In this document: positions 51,423 through 62,562 of the stretch, in pieces
How positions within the stretch are numbered: position 1 is the stretch's first letter
Layout of the letters: the number at the start of each line of letters is the position of its first letter
DNA from: Nostoc sp. NMS8
Lineage (GTDB): Bacteria; Cyanobacteriota; Cyanobacteriia; Cyanobacteriales; Nostocaceae
DNA: 64,000 nt
Direction: 5' to 3'
Assembly (NCBI RefSeq): GCF_017115045.1
Contig: NZ_JABXKK010000062.1
Span: forward strand, 1-64,000
The notes under the pieces: model-generated
The model's database searches: none
Told to the model about the DNA's origin: nothing
The model's input: the letters and a program-made list of their open reading frames with translations, nothing else
Made by a program: the position numbers and the translations under genes

Positions 51423-53399
51423 CTACTGATTTTTATTTAAGGAATTTCTTAATTCTTCAGCCAGTTCAGACAAGAAATTAGGTTTATTTTCAACTAGCCA
51501 TTCTGTAAGCTTATAAGAGTGTTTAGTTTTTCTAAATTCCAATTTATTGTCACATAATTCTTTAAACATACTTTCAAGTATATTTGCACCGTGAATCTTC
51601 TCTAACCAATTATTATCTGAAACTTCTTCTCTTTTTACACCTTGAAGCAGACAGGCTTTTTCCTGTTTTATTTTGTCAATATGTTGCTGAACCTGAGTAA
51701 TGCTAATAGGTATTTCTAACCATGTAGCTTCTTCATTTATTGTCACCGATATAGCTTCAGAATCAAGTAGATAATTCTCATACATAGGTAGGCGTAAAAA
51801 GGTCATGCCTCTATTCTTTAATTCTTGAATCTCTGTTTCTGTTTTACTTTCTCTATCGAATATAAATCCAATGGCTGGCGGAAACAGGCTTGCTCTCGTT
51901 GTGAGTTTTGTGTAAATATCAAAAACAAGGTCAGACCGTTTTCCATCCAAAAGAGCATCAGTGCTATTGACAGATAAAATTTTAATACCCATTAATATTA
52001 TTTTTGCAACTTTCTCCAATATCAGTGGAAAACATTTCTCCTCAGTTTGTCCTTCCACCCAGAGAATACTATCAGCACCAAAAACGTCGGATAACCTAAC
52101 TCCAAGTTCAGCTAATATATGGTTTTGTGACTTTATCTCTTTTGGATTTATTACTGATGCACTTGTTTCACAATCTTGATATTGAAGCTTGATAATAGTA
52201 GATGGATTCGCAGATGCGATAATTTCTGGCGAATGAGTAGCAATAAAATATTGGTGCTGCGGAAATTGTTTAATGGTTTCTATAAGTTTTTTAGCTGCAC
52301 CTGGATGTAAAAAAGATTGCGGTTCATCAATAATCAACGTTCTATGTTCTTCAGAAGAAACTAGAATATACAAAATGGCTAGTACTTGACTTACTCCACT
52401 TCCACAGGATGAAAGAGGAAGTGATAAATCATTTCTGTGAAGATTATCTGTATTCCAAACCAGGATTTCAACATTTTTATCATCTCTTATTACAACAGAT
52501 ATTCATTTTATTTCTGATAAAACATCTGAAACTAATTTATTGAACTGAGCAAACATGCCTGGAATTTTACCCTGCAATATAAAGAGTACTTCCGCAAGAT
52601 TAGAAGCGTTTGATGTTAGGTTTATATCAGCTTTATTCTCATATTTGCAAATACCAATATTTAGACGTTCAGCCTGAAATCTATAAATACGACTTAAAAA
52701 TATTTTGAATATCTTGCAACCTATGCTTTCATAAATTTCTGCTTCATACTGACGAGGCTTTACTATAGAAGCATCATCTTCTTGCGTTTGAACATCTAAT
52801 GAGAGCGAAATCTCTCCCAATTCATCAGATTCAATTCTATAGAAAAATTTACTATTAAATTTTGCTTCAAATGACTCAAAACTAAGTAATTTTTTTAAAC
52901 TGATATCATCTATTACTCTATTAGAGTATAAAGATATTCTTATTTCCAATAACTTCTGATTTTCTAATTTATTTTTAAAGTTGCTTAATGCTTCATTTAG
53001 ATATTCCATCAATGTATCAGAATAGTCTTCTTGAACTAGTTGTTGTAGATTTAGATCATCTTCTTGATGATTTTCAGAACCAATAAAAGACAGTTTTTTG
53101 GGTTCAGGTATTCCAATATTAGGAGACCAGTTTTTTATAAACTTTCGGACTTCTTCCGTCTTAATCTGCCAAATAATTTCTACTCTAGATTTATTTTCCT
53201 TTATAATAGAAACCTTATTTGGCAATGTTTTTATACTTCTATGAGGATAATTATCGAAATCTAGTGAGAGGACTTCAAGTAAAGATGTTTTACCCGCATT
53301 ATTTCGCCCAACAATAATATTAATACCTGGTGAAAATTCCATTAATCCAGAGTCGAGATATGACTTATAGTTAAATACTTGCAGCTTCTTGATAAACAT
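51423..53399 (-). pseudogene. OLD-like AAA ATPase/TOPRIM-type gene interrupted by a single in-frame TGA (52503-52505)
   Basis: 52503-53399 (VGRNNAGKTSLLEVL) and 51423-52373 (TLIIDEPQSFLHPGA...) are in the same frame; the 43 intervening codons are open and encode ISVVIRDDKNVEILVWNTDNLHRNDLSLPLSSCGSGVSQVLAI containing an ABC-type signature. Confidence 0.85.
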
Positions 53400-53467
53400 T
53401 TTGTATTATTTATTGACTAAGTTAATTCTATTATTGGCAATTTAACTTATTTTGCCAAGTAAAACTG

Positions 53468-53503
53468 AAGAAACCCGGTTTCTTAGAGAAGCCGGGTTTC
53501 TAT
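53468..53503. repeat. Hairpin repeat (AGAAACCCGG type)
   Basis: agaaacccggtttcttagagaagccgggtttct. Confidence 0.85.
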
Positions 53504-53587
53504 GGAAATGTCATAGATTAGCATAGTAAACTACTGTATAAGTGGTAACACTTAAAGTCAACAAGTGATGCACCGTAACGGGTCTTA

Positions 53588-54106
53588 CTATCCTGGAAGT
53601 TGCTTTTTCAAAGCTTCCAGAGAAGCCCAACGGTTATCAACTGGAGTTTCAGGACTATCAGAACTCTCAACAGTACTACTTACAGGAATACCTGGACAAT
53701 TGCGATCGCACAGTTGCCGTTGTGGTACTGCCAAGCACATCTGCTCATACAGCCATTCGTTGGGATAAAAATAACCATCAGGCGGTAAGCTTTCCAGCAA
53801 CTCTTCCATAACTACTTCCCTTTCTAAGGGCAAGTCATTTGCCTGATTTGCAGTTTCGTCTAACCAGATGATTTCCTTCGTATCAAGCCCTAAACGTCGA
53901 TTGTATTGCTGCAAACAGCGGTTGCAGGTACAAGTAATAATTGTTTCTGCCTGACTAGACACTTGCAAGTAATTACCATGATGCTGTACGCGCACGTGGC
54001 CGCGAACTGGCGTCAAGGTTTCCAGACCAGGCAGAAATTCATTAACCTGAACTTCCTCTGTCCGCTCCGGGGCTTGAGTTAGCTGCGGAATATAAATTGC
54101 GTCCAT
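53588..54106 (-). CDS. DUF177/YceD family protein
   Basis: CTCNRCLQQYNRRL, YPNEWLYEQMCLAVPQRQLC...CPG Cys pattern. Confidence 0.88.
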   Translation of the reverse strand: MDAIYIPQLTQAPERTEEVQVNEFLPGLETLTPVRGHVRVQHHGNYLQVSSQAETIITCTCNRCLQQYNRRLGLDTKEIIWLDETANQANDLPLEREVVMEELLESLPPDGYFYPNEWLYEQMCLAVPQRQLCDRNCPGIPVSSTVESSDSPETPVDNRWASLEALKKQLPG

Positions 54107-54315
54107 AGGATTCGTGAGATATCCTCACTAAAAGTTATCTTCATTATCAGCAATTATACTGACAATACATCTTTATTTTATCTCTTAAGAACAAGAGAAA
54201 TTTTGAAATTATATAGTTATGAGTTTTCAATTAACTCCTAACTCTGACAATTTGAGATTTTGAATTTTGGATTTTGGATTGAATAAAAAATCTAAAATCC
54301 AAAATTGAACGACTC

Positions 54316-54843
54316 CTAACCCTCAACTCCTTCCAACGAAGCTGGACGGACAACCAGATGACGATGCGGTTCTTTACCGCGACTGAAGGTTTCTAAATCT
54401 CCAAATTCCTTCAAGAAGGTATGGACTTGGCGCCGTTCAGCAGAACTAAGAGATTTGATTTCCACTTCTCTACCAGAAAAGCGCACTTCATCGGCTGCTG
54501 CTTCTGCTAATGCGCGAATTTCGGCTTCTCTTTTGACGCGGTAGCCATTCAACTCAATGGTGTAAGAGGCTTGTTCCTCTGGGGGTTGACTGAGGTTTAG
54601 AACCGAATTTGCTAGATACTGAATCGCATCTAGCACAGAACCATCAGCACCAATTAATACCTGGATTTGTTCTGAGGTTAAATTAGTTTGGTCAATTGTC
54701 AACCAGTAGTTATCTGGTTCCGGGGAATCGCCCTCTTGAGATTGGGCAGTTTCTAAATGACCCTGAATCTCAGATGGTATTCCAGTGAGTTCTAGCAGTG
54801 TTTTTAACCACTGCTGGCCTCGCTGCATTGAAATGTTGCTCAT
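54316..54843 (-). CDS. jag: Jag-like KH/R3H single-stranded nucleic-acid-binding protein
   Basis: [58 protein letters not shown]; downstream of yidC. Confidence 0.9.
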   Translation of the reverse strand: MSNISMQRGQQWLKTLLELTGIPSEIQGHLETAQSQEGDSPEPDNYWLTIDQTNLTSEQIQVLIGADGSVLDAIQYLANSVLNLSQPPEEQASYTIELNGYRVKREAEIRALAEAAADEVRFSGREVEIKSLSSAERRQVHTFLKEFGDLETFSRGKEPHRHLVVRPASLEGVEG

Positions 54844-55991
54844 GATCCCCCTGTAGCCTTTTTCTTGGCACTTTTTGGTTCAAATGGGAGTGCCTTTTGT
54901 TCTGTAACTGTGGCTTCTTTCTCCTGGGTTTCCACGATTTTTTGCAGTTCTTCTGGTAGAGGCTCGCGGGAGAGAAGATAAGTTTGGGCGGTTTGGAATA
55001 TATTACCAATCACCATATACATCAGCACTCCAGCTGGCAGAGGGAAGAATAAAAACATCCCAGAAAAGATGACGGGAGTGATTTTGTTAACTGTATCCTG
55101 CTGCGGATTGCCACCACTGGAATTTTGCCCAGAAAGCATTTGGCTAACATAAAGGCTGATTCCAAAAAAGACGATCATGGCGACGATATCCCAGTGGATT
55201 GTGCCATCTGGATCTTGTGCGCCAACCCTGCCTAAAGCATCAATGAATAGAAAGCCTTTTTCTGCTGCTAGTCCGGGAATTGTTCCTTGAATACTAACTT
55301 CTCCCGGTTGCAAGGCTTCTACATTGCCCTGGGCATCAATTTTTATCTTATCTTCACCTTTGGTAATTTTCCAATCAGGAATCAGCTTATTTTCTGGGTG
55401 TTCTGCTAAAAGTACCTGAAATGGTTTACCTTCAGTAGTCTGATACTGTATCTTGGTTTGTTCTCCAACCGCTAGTTTAGTACCGCTGGGAATGATTGCA
55501 GCTACTTTAACGTGTTCCCCATCGGCAACATAAATATTTTGAGGAGCAGTAGCAAAGGCTTGCGGTTGAATTTGTTCGATTTGTTCTGCGGGAAGAATTT
55601 GCAGGTTAACGCTGTAGCTTGCACTTGCAAAAGGTGAACCCCGCAAAGTGGCAAACAGCGCTAATAAAACCGGCATTTGTACTAGTAATGGAAAACAACC
55701 TGCCAAGGGGTTGCCAAATTCTTTTTGAACATTGACCATTTCCTCCTGCTGCTTTTGCGGTTCATCCTTATAGCGCTCTTTGATTTCTGCCATCCGCTTC
55801 TGCATCAGAGGTTGTACAATTCGCATCTTCCGCATGTTGCGAATTGAGCCAGCACTCAGGGGATAGAGCGCGAAGCGGACTATCAAGGTCAAAGCAACGA
55901 TCGCTAATCCGTAGCTAGGCACTATACCATAGAAGAAATCTATGATTGGCAGCATCACGTTGTTCGAGAGAAAGCCGATACCAAAATCCAT
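54840..55991 (-). CDS. yidC: YidC/Oxa1 membrane insertase
   Basis: [59 protein letters not shown]. Confidence 0.96.
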   Translation of the reverse strand: MDFGIGFLSNNVMLPIIDFFYGIVPSYGLAIVALTLIVRFALYPLSAGSIRNMRKMRIVQPLMQKRMAEIKERYKDEPQKQQEEMVNVQKEFGNPLAGCFPLLVQMPVLLALFATLRGSPFASASYSVNLQILPAEQIEQIQPQAFATAPQNIYVADGEHVKVAAIIPSGTKLAVGEQTKIQYQTTEGKPFQVLLAEHPENKLIPDWKITKGEDKIKIDAQGNVEALQPGEVSIQGTIPGLAAEKGFLFIDALGRVGAQDPDGTIHWDIVAMIVFFGISLYVSQMLSGQNSSGGNPQQDTVNKITPVIFSGMFLFFPLPAGVLMYMVIGNIFQTAQTYLLSREPLPEELQKIVETQEKEATVTEQKALPFEPKSAKKKATGGS

Positions 55992-56179
55992 TATTCTGAA
56001 TTCAACCTGAGGTACTGTAAACTGAGTCTAATTTATCTAAATACATGATTTGTCGGCGACTATCTTTCGCTACGGATAGCCGCACATTTAAATGGGGAAG
56101 GTGGGGCCCCCTCTGGGGATAAGGGGTAATGGGGATTGGGCATTGATTCTTCCATCTCCCTAATCTCCCCCTACTCTCA

Positions 56180-56572
56180 TCACTTGTTGGCAGCAGCGCT
56201 ATATTCGGGATTTTTCGCCGCAATTCTTTCGTTGATGTAGTCATAGACTTCCCGAAAGTTGGGAATTGCACGTAATTCGAGACGACTGCCATTTTTTAGG
56301 GTGATAGCCATATCTCCCCAAAAGCCAATGCCACGGGGGACTTTGACGATTTTGACAATTTCTGAATAAATTACGTCAGTGCGATCGCGCCCTTGCCAAC
56401 CTCCAATCACCGTAATTCGGCGATCGGTAATGCGAAAACGCAGCCACAATGCCCTGACAATTGCCCCGACTGTTAATGGTATGCCAACAACAGTTAGCCC
56501 AATCAACAGGTTGATAATTAAATCCCCAACGTGGGGGCCACCTTCATAATAGACATCTTCACGAATTCCCAT
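56180..56572 (-). CDS. PH-domain (bPH2) membrane protein
   Basis: FRITDRRITVIGGWQGRDRTDVIYSEIVKIVKVPRGIGFWGDMAITLKNG. Confidence 0.85.
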   Translation of the reverse strand: MGIREDVYYEGGPHVGDLIINLLIGLTVVGIPLTVGAIVRALWLRFRITDRRITVIGGWQGRDRTDVIYSEIVKIVKVPRGIGFWGDMAITLKNGSRLELRAIPNFREVYDYINERIAAKNPEYSAAANK

Positions 56573-56981
56573 CGAACACCTCAGCTTGTGCCAACAACTG
56601 CTCTAATTCTTGCAGAAATTGTGGGCTTACGCACTTAGATTCTGCTGCTGTGGGTTTGACAATGACCACTAGCCGCCATCCTGGTGATAATTTTGGTAAT
56701 AAATTGTGTAAGGCAGCAGTAATTTGCCGCTTGATTCGGTTGCGAACTACTGCCCTTTTGCTGACTTTTGTGCTTATGGAAATCCCAAATTGCGTGCTGG
56801 CAAGATGTGCTGAGTCAGTTGCTTGTGTAGTCTGATTGACAGTATCTAATGCAGGTTTGATTGAATGCAGCGGTTTTAAGGCTCTTAATGTTAAATAAGA
56901 GCCATGACGCCGAATTCCTTCCCGGAAAACTGCCTGGAAATCCTTTCGGGATTTTAGCCGATTTGCTTTGGGCAAAGCCAC
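56559..56981 (-). CDS. rnpA: Ribonuclease P protein component
   Basis: LPKANRLKSRKDFQAVFREG; VSKRAVVRNRIKRQITAAL. Confidence 0.95.
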   Translation of the reverse strand: MALPKANRLKSRKDFQAVFREGIRRHGSYLTLRALKPLHSIKPALDTVNQTTQATDSAHLASTQFGISISTKVSKRAVVRNRIKRQITAALHNLLPKLSPGWRLVVIVKPTAAESKCVSPQFLQELEQLLAQAEVFDGNS

Positions 56982-57006
56982 AGATGCTCTTTTAGCTTGA
57001 TATTCC

Positions 57007-57141
57007 CTAAACGCTCAAACGGTGACGCCCTTTTTTTCTTCTGGCGCTAATCACGTTTCTTCCATCTGGTGTCCGCATCCTAGCGCGAAAACCAGAGGTT
57101 CTTTTTCTCTTACGGCTAGTACCGCCCAGTGTTCTTTTCAT
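57007..57141 (-). CDS. rpmH: 50S ribosomal protein L34 (below ORF-track length cutoff)
   Basis: Reverse strand translation [44 protein letters not shown]. Confidence 0.98.
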   Translation of the reverse strand: MKRTLGGTSRKRKRTSGFRARMRTPDGRNVISARRKKGRHRLSV

Positions 57142-57206
57142 ACTCTTCTCCTCTTAGGTGATTTTTATAAAAACTCACAATCTCTAATTGTATCACTTTC
57201 TTAGAA

Positions 57207-57298
57207 AATTGGGAATTGAGAAGAAGCAGAGGCGCAGGGGGGAAAACTTTTCTCCCTTGCTCCCTGCTCCCTGCTCCCTTGCCTCTTCTCTGCTCCTA
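57207..57298. repeat. Nostoc-type intergenic repeat, related to 9818-9908
   Basis: gggaattgagaagaagcagaggcgcaggggggaaaacttttctcccttgctccctgctccc. Confidence 0.7.
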
Positions 57299-57808
57299 AC
57301 TGATGCTCAAAATCCATGTTCCCAAATAACGCAGCAGTGGCACATCGCCAGGGGAGAGGACTTGACAGTTAAAATAGTAAACTCCACCGAAGGATGGGTT
57401 TTGTACGTTAGATAAAACTAACTCAACCTTACTACCTGCTGGCACAGGCTCTTCGGGAAAAATATTAATCAGCTTACCTTCTTTGTCCCACTTCACTTCC
57501 GAAAGCTTAACGGCTTTGCCTTTGACTCGGACTTCAATGTTTTTCGGGTCAAAAGTTCCTTTGTAATAATCGGGGTAGGTAATCGCAAATTGACCAACTG
57601 CCAATTTCATTTTTTGGGCTGGAATCCTCAATATGTATCGATCCCAACCATTAGCTTGTCCACCAAAATCTAACCGAAAAGGTAGCTGGTTCTCGCCTTT
57701 GACGCCGCTAAACAGGGTTAATCCAGGTAAACTTTGTGCCCAAGTCAGGGCTGGTAATCCCGTAACCAAAAAGCTAGTCACGGCTAAAGCAGAAAGTAAA
57801 CGTCGCAT
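57296..57808 (-). CDS. DUF2808 family protein with signal peptide
   Basis: Signal sequence; LRIPAQKMKLAVGQFAITYPDYYKGTFDPKNIEVRVKGK; EVKWDKEGKLINIFPEEPVPAGSKVELVLSNVQNP. Confidence 0.85.
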   Translation of the reverse strand: MRRLLSALAVTSFLVTGLPALTWAQSLPGLTLFSGVKGENQLPFRLDFGGQANGWDRYILRIPAQKMKLAVGQFAITYPDYYKGTFDPKNIEVRVKGKAVKLSEVKWDKEGKLINIFPEEPVPAGSKVELVLSNVQNPSFGGVYYFNCQVLSPGDVPLLRYLGTWILSIS

Positions 57809-58575
57809 AATTCGGGCTTCCTCTTACCAAAAGATAAATCTGTTATCTAAAATAACTGTGTGTTAGTATTCTTTACTAAACTTTACTACTGACTTCCTAA
57901 CAATGGACGTTTAATTGTAATAAAAAGTGCCATTTTCTCCAAAGTTTGCTTAGTAGTAAAATTACTTAGTATTAAATTCAACTTAGGATATTAAATTTAC
58001 TTCATTACCCTTGTAAAGTCTTGATTTGATTAGTTTAGTTGGTCTAAATTTGAACTAGATAGAAACACAGTTGGGATTAGATTGTATTTCTAAATATGTA
58101 TAAGTGTATCTAAATTTGATAATTTTGTTATAAAAATTGAGCCGCGCCATCAGCGATCGCCAGTTAAGTTGAGATAAATTGATTAAAATAAGTTGGAATG
58201 AAAGTCGTAATCATTAAAATTTAATTGGGAAATTATCAAGCTTTCAAAATTCTGTCAATATTACTCTATAAGAAAGGAATACCAAAATTTCTCAATCCCG
58301 AAAACAAGCTGAAGATAAAGATGCAAAATTTGGGAATCAATTTAGGATGTGCAATACGTAACCCTGTTTGCAACTATCTGAAAATATGACATCTGCAAGC
58401 GGTAAATTCAGGCTTTGCCTAAAGAGCTAAGAGTGGGAGAGGAAAGATTTAAGGTTCAATCTACAAGTAAAAGTCATGGCTGATATTGCTGCCTAAGTAC
58501 TATGAGCGTAAAACACCCATCGTCTGGACAATCGCTTACTTGGCAGAGATTAAGTATTTATCTTCAGGAGATTTC

Positions 58576-59748
58576 ATGAGAATAGCAGTTGCTAAAGAAA
58601 TTGAAGTTTGTGAACGTCGTGTGGCATTAATTCCTGACACCGTTGCCCGATTGGTAAAACAAGGTTTGGAAGTGTGGGTAGAAGCAGGTGCAGGAGAGCG
58701 ATCTTTTTTCAGCGATCCTGACTATGAAGCAGCAGGAGCCACAATTATCAGCGATACTGCCAAATTATGGGGCGAAACAGATATCTTACTGAAAGTCAGT
58801 CCACCACAAGAACGAGAAGATGGACGCTCAGAAATTGATTTGTTAAAGGAAGGGGCTGTTTTACTCAGTTTCCTCAATCCTTTGGGAAATCCTGTTGTAG
58901 CACAGCAATTAGCAAATCGGAAAGTCACAGCCTTGAGTATGGAAATGATTCCCCGTACTACCAGGGCGCAAAGTATGGATGCTTTGTCCTCGCAAGCTTC
59001 ATTAGCAGGTTACAAAGCAGTATTAATTGCCGCAGCTGCGTTACCAAAATATTTCCCGATGTTAACCACAGCCGCAGGTACGATCGCACCAGCGAAAGTA
59101 TTTATTATGGGCGCTGGTGTCGCTGGATTGCAAGCGATCGCTACCGCCAGACGTTTGGGAGCAGTGGTAGAAGCCTTTGATATCCGTCCTGCTGTTAAAG
59201 AAGAAGTGCAAAGCTTAGGGGCAAAATTCGTTGAAGTTAAATTAGACGAAGAAACCGTCGCCGCAGGTGGTTACGCCAAGGAAATTTCTGAAGCTAGCAA
59301 ACAACGCACTCAAGAAGTTGTCGCTGAACACATTAAGAATTCTGATGTGGTGATTACTACTGCTCAAGTACCTGGGAGACAAGCACCACGACTAGTTACA
59401 GAAGAAATGGTGGCACAGATGAAACCCGGTTCAGTGATTGTAGATTTGGCTGCTGAACAAGGTGGTAACTGCGCCTGTACCGAACCCGGCAAAGATATTG
59501 TTTGGAATGGTGTAACAATTATCGGCCCCATCAATCTCCCATCATCGATGCCAATTCACGCCAGCCAATTGTATGCCAAGAACGTAACTTCATTGATGCA
59601 ACTGCTAATTAAAGACAAAGCTTTACAGGTGGACTTTGGCGACGACATTGTTGATGCTGCTTGCGTTACCCACGCAGGTGAAATTCGCAATCAACGAGTA
59701 CGGGATGCGCTACAAGCTTTGAATACTCAACAACAGGCGGTTAATTAG
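58576..59748 (+). CDS. pntA: NAD(P) transhydrogenase subunit alpha part 1
   Basis: MRIAVAKEIEVCERRVALIPDTVARL; VFIMGAGVAGLQAIATARRLGAVVEAFDIR; ATG 58576 with aggag RBS. Confidence 0.96.
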   Translation: MRIAVAKEIEVCERRVALIPDTVARLVKQGLEVWVEAGAGERSFFSDPDYEAAGATIISDTAKLWGETDILLKVSPPQEREDGRSEIDLLKEGAVLLSFLNPLGNPVVAQQLANRKVTALSMEMIPRTTRAQSMDALSSQASLAGYKAVLIAAAALPKYFPMLTTAAGTIAPAKVFIMGAGVAGLQAIATARRLGAVVEAFDIRPAVKEEVQSLGAKFVEVKLDEETVAAGGYAKEISEASKQRTQEVVAEHIKNSDVVITTAQVPGRQAPRLVTEEMVAQMKPGSVIVDLAAEQGGNCACTEPGKDIVWNGVTIIGPINLPSSMPIHASQLYAKNVTSLMQLLIKDKALQVDFGDDIVDAACVTHAGEIRNQRVRDALQALNTQQQAVN

Positions 59749-59866
59749 GGAATGGGAAGTAAGAATTTAGATTTTAAATTTTAGATTGAAATTTAATCCA
59801 AAATTTAAAATCCAAAATCCAAAATTGAATCGCCCCATTCCCATTTACACAAGGAGTTTTGATTTC

Positions 59867-60160
59867 ATGACAGAGGCATTACTTGCTGCTTTGTTTGTAT
59901 TTGTTTTGGCATCTTTTATCGGCTTTGAAGTCATCAACAAAATACCACCGACTCTACACACACCCTTAATGTCAGGCTCAAATGCGATTTCTGGCATTTC
60001 GGTACTGGGAGCAATAGTTGCTGCTGGTGCTAGAGAAACGAATGTGTCGGTAATTCTCGGTTTGATTGCTGTGGTATTAGCAACAGTCAACGTTGTGGGT
60101 GGTTTTTTAGTGACAGACAGAATGTTGCAAATGTTCAAGAAGAAGGAGATTAAGGCGTGA
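59867..60160 (+). CDS. NAD(P) transhydrogenase subunit alpha part 2 (membrane)
   Basis: ALLAALFVFVLASFIGFEVINKIPPTLHTPLMSGSNAISGISVLGA; aaggag RBS. Confidence 0.95.
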   Translation: MTEALLAALFVFVLASFIGFEVINKIPPTLHTPLMSGSNAISGISVLGAIVAAGARETNVSVILGLIAVVLATVNVVGGFLVTDRMLQMFKKKEIKA

Positions 60161-61563
60161 GCGACTTTTTACCAACTGGCATTCAGCTGACGTACTTAGT
60201 CGCTGCATCGTTATTTATTCTGGGCTTGAAAAAGCTGGGATCGCCTGCTACAGCGAGAAACGGTAATCTCGTCGCGGCTGTGGGGATGCTACTAGCAATT
60301 GTGGCGACAATGCTCGATCAACATGTGTTGAACTACGAGATGATATTGTTGGGCTTGGCGATTGGATCGGGAATTGGTGCGATCGTTGCCTACAAAGTCC
60401 AAATGACTGAAATGCCCCAAATGGTGGGTTTACTCAACGGTTTGGGCGGTGCGGCTTCGGCATTAGTAGCCGTTGCCGAATTTTGGCGATTATTGGATAG
60501 TTCTCAAGCAATACCCCTAGATGTCAACATTTCCATACTATTGGACGTGTTAATCGGTGGTGTTACCTTCACCGGTAGTTTTCTCGCCTTTGCCAAATTG
60601 CAAGGTTTAATTAGCGGTTCCCCGATTACATTTCCATTCCAGCAACCATTTAACCTCCTGCTTTTGGGTGCTTATATAGTAGGTAGTGCCTACTTAATCA
60701 TCACACCAGATAGCTTACCCATATTCTTGGGAGTGGTTGGCGTTTCTTTAGTGTTGGGCGTGATGTTCGTCATCCCCATTGGTGGCGGCGATATGCCAGT
60801 GGTAATTTCGCTGTTGAACTCGTTGTCAGGTGTGGCGGCGGCGGCTGCTGGGTTCGTGGTGATGAACAATATGTTAATCATCGCTGGTGCTTTGGTAGGA
60901 GCATCTGGCTTAATCCTCACCGAGATTATGTGTAAGGCGATGAACCGCTCGTTATTTAGTGTTCTGTTCAGCGCTTTTGGTACAGGATCTACTTCTGGTG
61001 GTGGTGCTGCTAGTGGTGGTGCAACGGATCAAACCGTCCGCAGCATTGATCCTGAAGAAGGGGCGATGATGTTGGGTTATGCCCGTTCTGTGGTAATCGT
61101 ACCTGGTTATGGTATGGCAGTTGCCCAAGCACAACATAGCGTCCGGGAATTGTCAGATCAGTTAGAAAAAATGGGCGTTGATGTTAAGTATGCCATTCAC
61201 CCCGTTGCTGGAAGAATGCCGGGACACATGAATGTATTACTTGCAGAGGCAAATGTGCCTTATACGCAGTTGTACGATATGGATGATATTAATCCCCAGT
61301 TCGATCAAGCTGATGTCGCTTTAGTAATTGGGGCAAATGATGTTGTAAATCCGGCGGCGCGAAGTGATACAAATAGCCCGATTTATGGTATGCCGATTTT
61401 GGAAGTAGATCGGGCAAAGCAGACAATTGTAATTAAGCGCGGGATGAGTACGGGTTTTGCCGGTGTAGATAATGAGTTGTTCTACAAGGATAAAACTACG
61501 ATGCTTTTTGGTAGCGCGAAGGATATGGTGGCGAAGTTGGTTTCGGAAGTGAAGCAACTTTAA
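60157..61563 (+). CDS. pntB: NAD(P) transhydrogenase subunit beta
   Basis: GTG start overlapping previous stop; IVPGYGMAVAQAQHSVRELSDQLEKMGVDVKYAIHPVAGRMPGHMNVLLAEANVPY. Confidence 0.97.
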   Translation: MSDFLPTGIQLTYLVAASLFILGLKKLGSPATARNGNLVAAVGMLLAIVATMLDQHVLNYEMILLGLAIGSGIGAIVAYKVQMTEMPQMVGLLNGLGGAASALVAVAEFWRLLDSSQAIPLDVNISILLDVLIGGVTFTGSFLAFAKLQGLISGSPITFPFQQPFNLLLLGAYIVGSAYLIITPDSLPIFLGVVGVSLVLGVMFVIPIGGGDMPVVISLLNSLSGVAAAAAGFVVMNNMLIIAGALVGASGLILTEIMCKAMNRSLFSVLFSAFGTGSTSGGGAASGGATDQTVRSIDPEEGAMMLGYARSVVIVPGYGMAVAQAQHSVRELSDQLEKMGVDVKYAIHPVAGRMPGHMNVLLAEANVPYTQLYDMDDINPQFDQADVALVIGANDVVNPAARSDTNSPIYGMPILEVDRAKQTIVIKRGMSTGFAGVDNELFYKDKTTMLFGSAKDMVAKLVSEVKQL

Positions 61564-61610
61564 GAGAAACGAACCGCAGAGGGCGCGGAGTAAAGAATTT
61601 AAAGAGTTGG

Positions 61611-61648
61611 CTTGCCTTCAGATTTAAAAATCTGAAGGTAAGTTTTTT
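61611..61648 (+). terminator. Rho-independent-type terminator after pntB
   Basis: CTTgCCTTCAGATTT-aa-AAATCTGAAGGtAAG-TTTTTT. Confidence 0.85.
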
Positions 61649-61679
61649 AGTCAAACAAGGAATCTGAAAATTAGGGTAA

Positions 61680-62081
61680 TCAATTTGAATTAAGCCAAAA
61701 AGCTCCAATATGATGACCATCTAGGTCTTTTACAGAAGTAGTATAACAGTTGTTTTCTCTTAAGCCTGGTTTTTCAATTTCAGTAGCTCCATTTATTATG
61801 GCAGCCACAAAAAATCTATCTACAGCACTCTGATTTTTAGCTGGGAAACTAGACAAACTAGTAAAAAGTTGGGTAGTTCCTGAAGGATAGTCTGGGGTTT
61901 CAATAATTGACAAAACTTTTGAATCTTCGTCAAAACAATATTGTGCTTCTCTTCTACCATTTGCTTCAAAGTTATTGCATCGAGTAAAATCTAGTGCTGT
62001 CATTATAGCATCATATAATATTAAGCTGCGCTCAAAATCAGATACGAATAACACAGGAGATGTGTTCATTATAAATCTCAT
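61680..62081 (-). CDS. VOC/glyoxalase-family protein
   Basis: TSPVLFVSDFERSLILYDAIMTALDFTRC...VKDLDGHHIGAFWLN. Confidence 0.85.
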   Translation of the reverse strand: MRFIMNTSPVLFVSDFERSLILYDAIMTALDFTRCNNFEANGRREAQYCFDEDSKVLSIIETPDYPSGTTQLFTSLSSFPAKNQSAVDRFFVAAIINGATEIEKPGLRENNCYTTSVKDLDGHHIGAFWLNSN

Positions 62082-62150
62082 TTTTTGTTTTCTATGTCAA
62101 CTTATTTAATCGAAATCCTGCAAAACCAAAACTTTTTGGGAGAGACAACT

Positions 62151-62489
62151 TTAAGCTAAATCCTTATTGCATTGAGGACAATGATAAATTGAGGCATTAA
62201 CATCTGTGCTGAAAGCCATATTGCAAAAAGGACAAATAGCCATAGGATGATGGCATTGTTCACAGCCTATAACATCAATAGCATTTGTTGCACTAAGTAA
62301 ATCTACAAAAGATTTGCCTTTAGTCCAAAAAGTTTTAGTCACTTCAGAAAATATGGCAAATGCAATATTAGTATCAAAGTACTGGTGATTAAAAAGACGC
62401 TCTTTTTGACATATAGGGCATACTCCTTTCCATACAGATTCCAGTCTTTTACCAGAACCTTCATGCAAGGTAAGTTTTACGATAGACAT
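62151..62489 (-). CDS. Hypothetical zinc-ribbon-like protein
   Basis: Multiple CxxC pairs: CPICQ, CEQCHHPMAICPFC, CPQC. Confidence 0.7.
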   Translation of the reverse strand: MSIVKLTLHEGSGKRLESVWKGVCPICQKERLFNHQYFDTNIAFAIFSEVTKTFWTKGKSFVDLLSATNAIDVIGCEQCHHPMAICPFCNMAFSTDVNASIYHCPQCNKDLA

Positions 62490-62562
62490 TAATACACCTG
62501 ACTCTCAATTTTACGTTTTTTATTATACTTCATGTAACTTCGGAAGTCCTTGTAGCTTTCTT

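Noticed and set aside
58576-61563. Split pntA as a frameshift
   Set aside because: Two-gene alpha subunit organisation is normal in cyanobacteria and each part has its own RBS.
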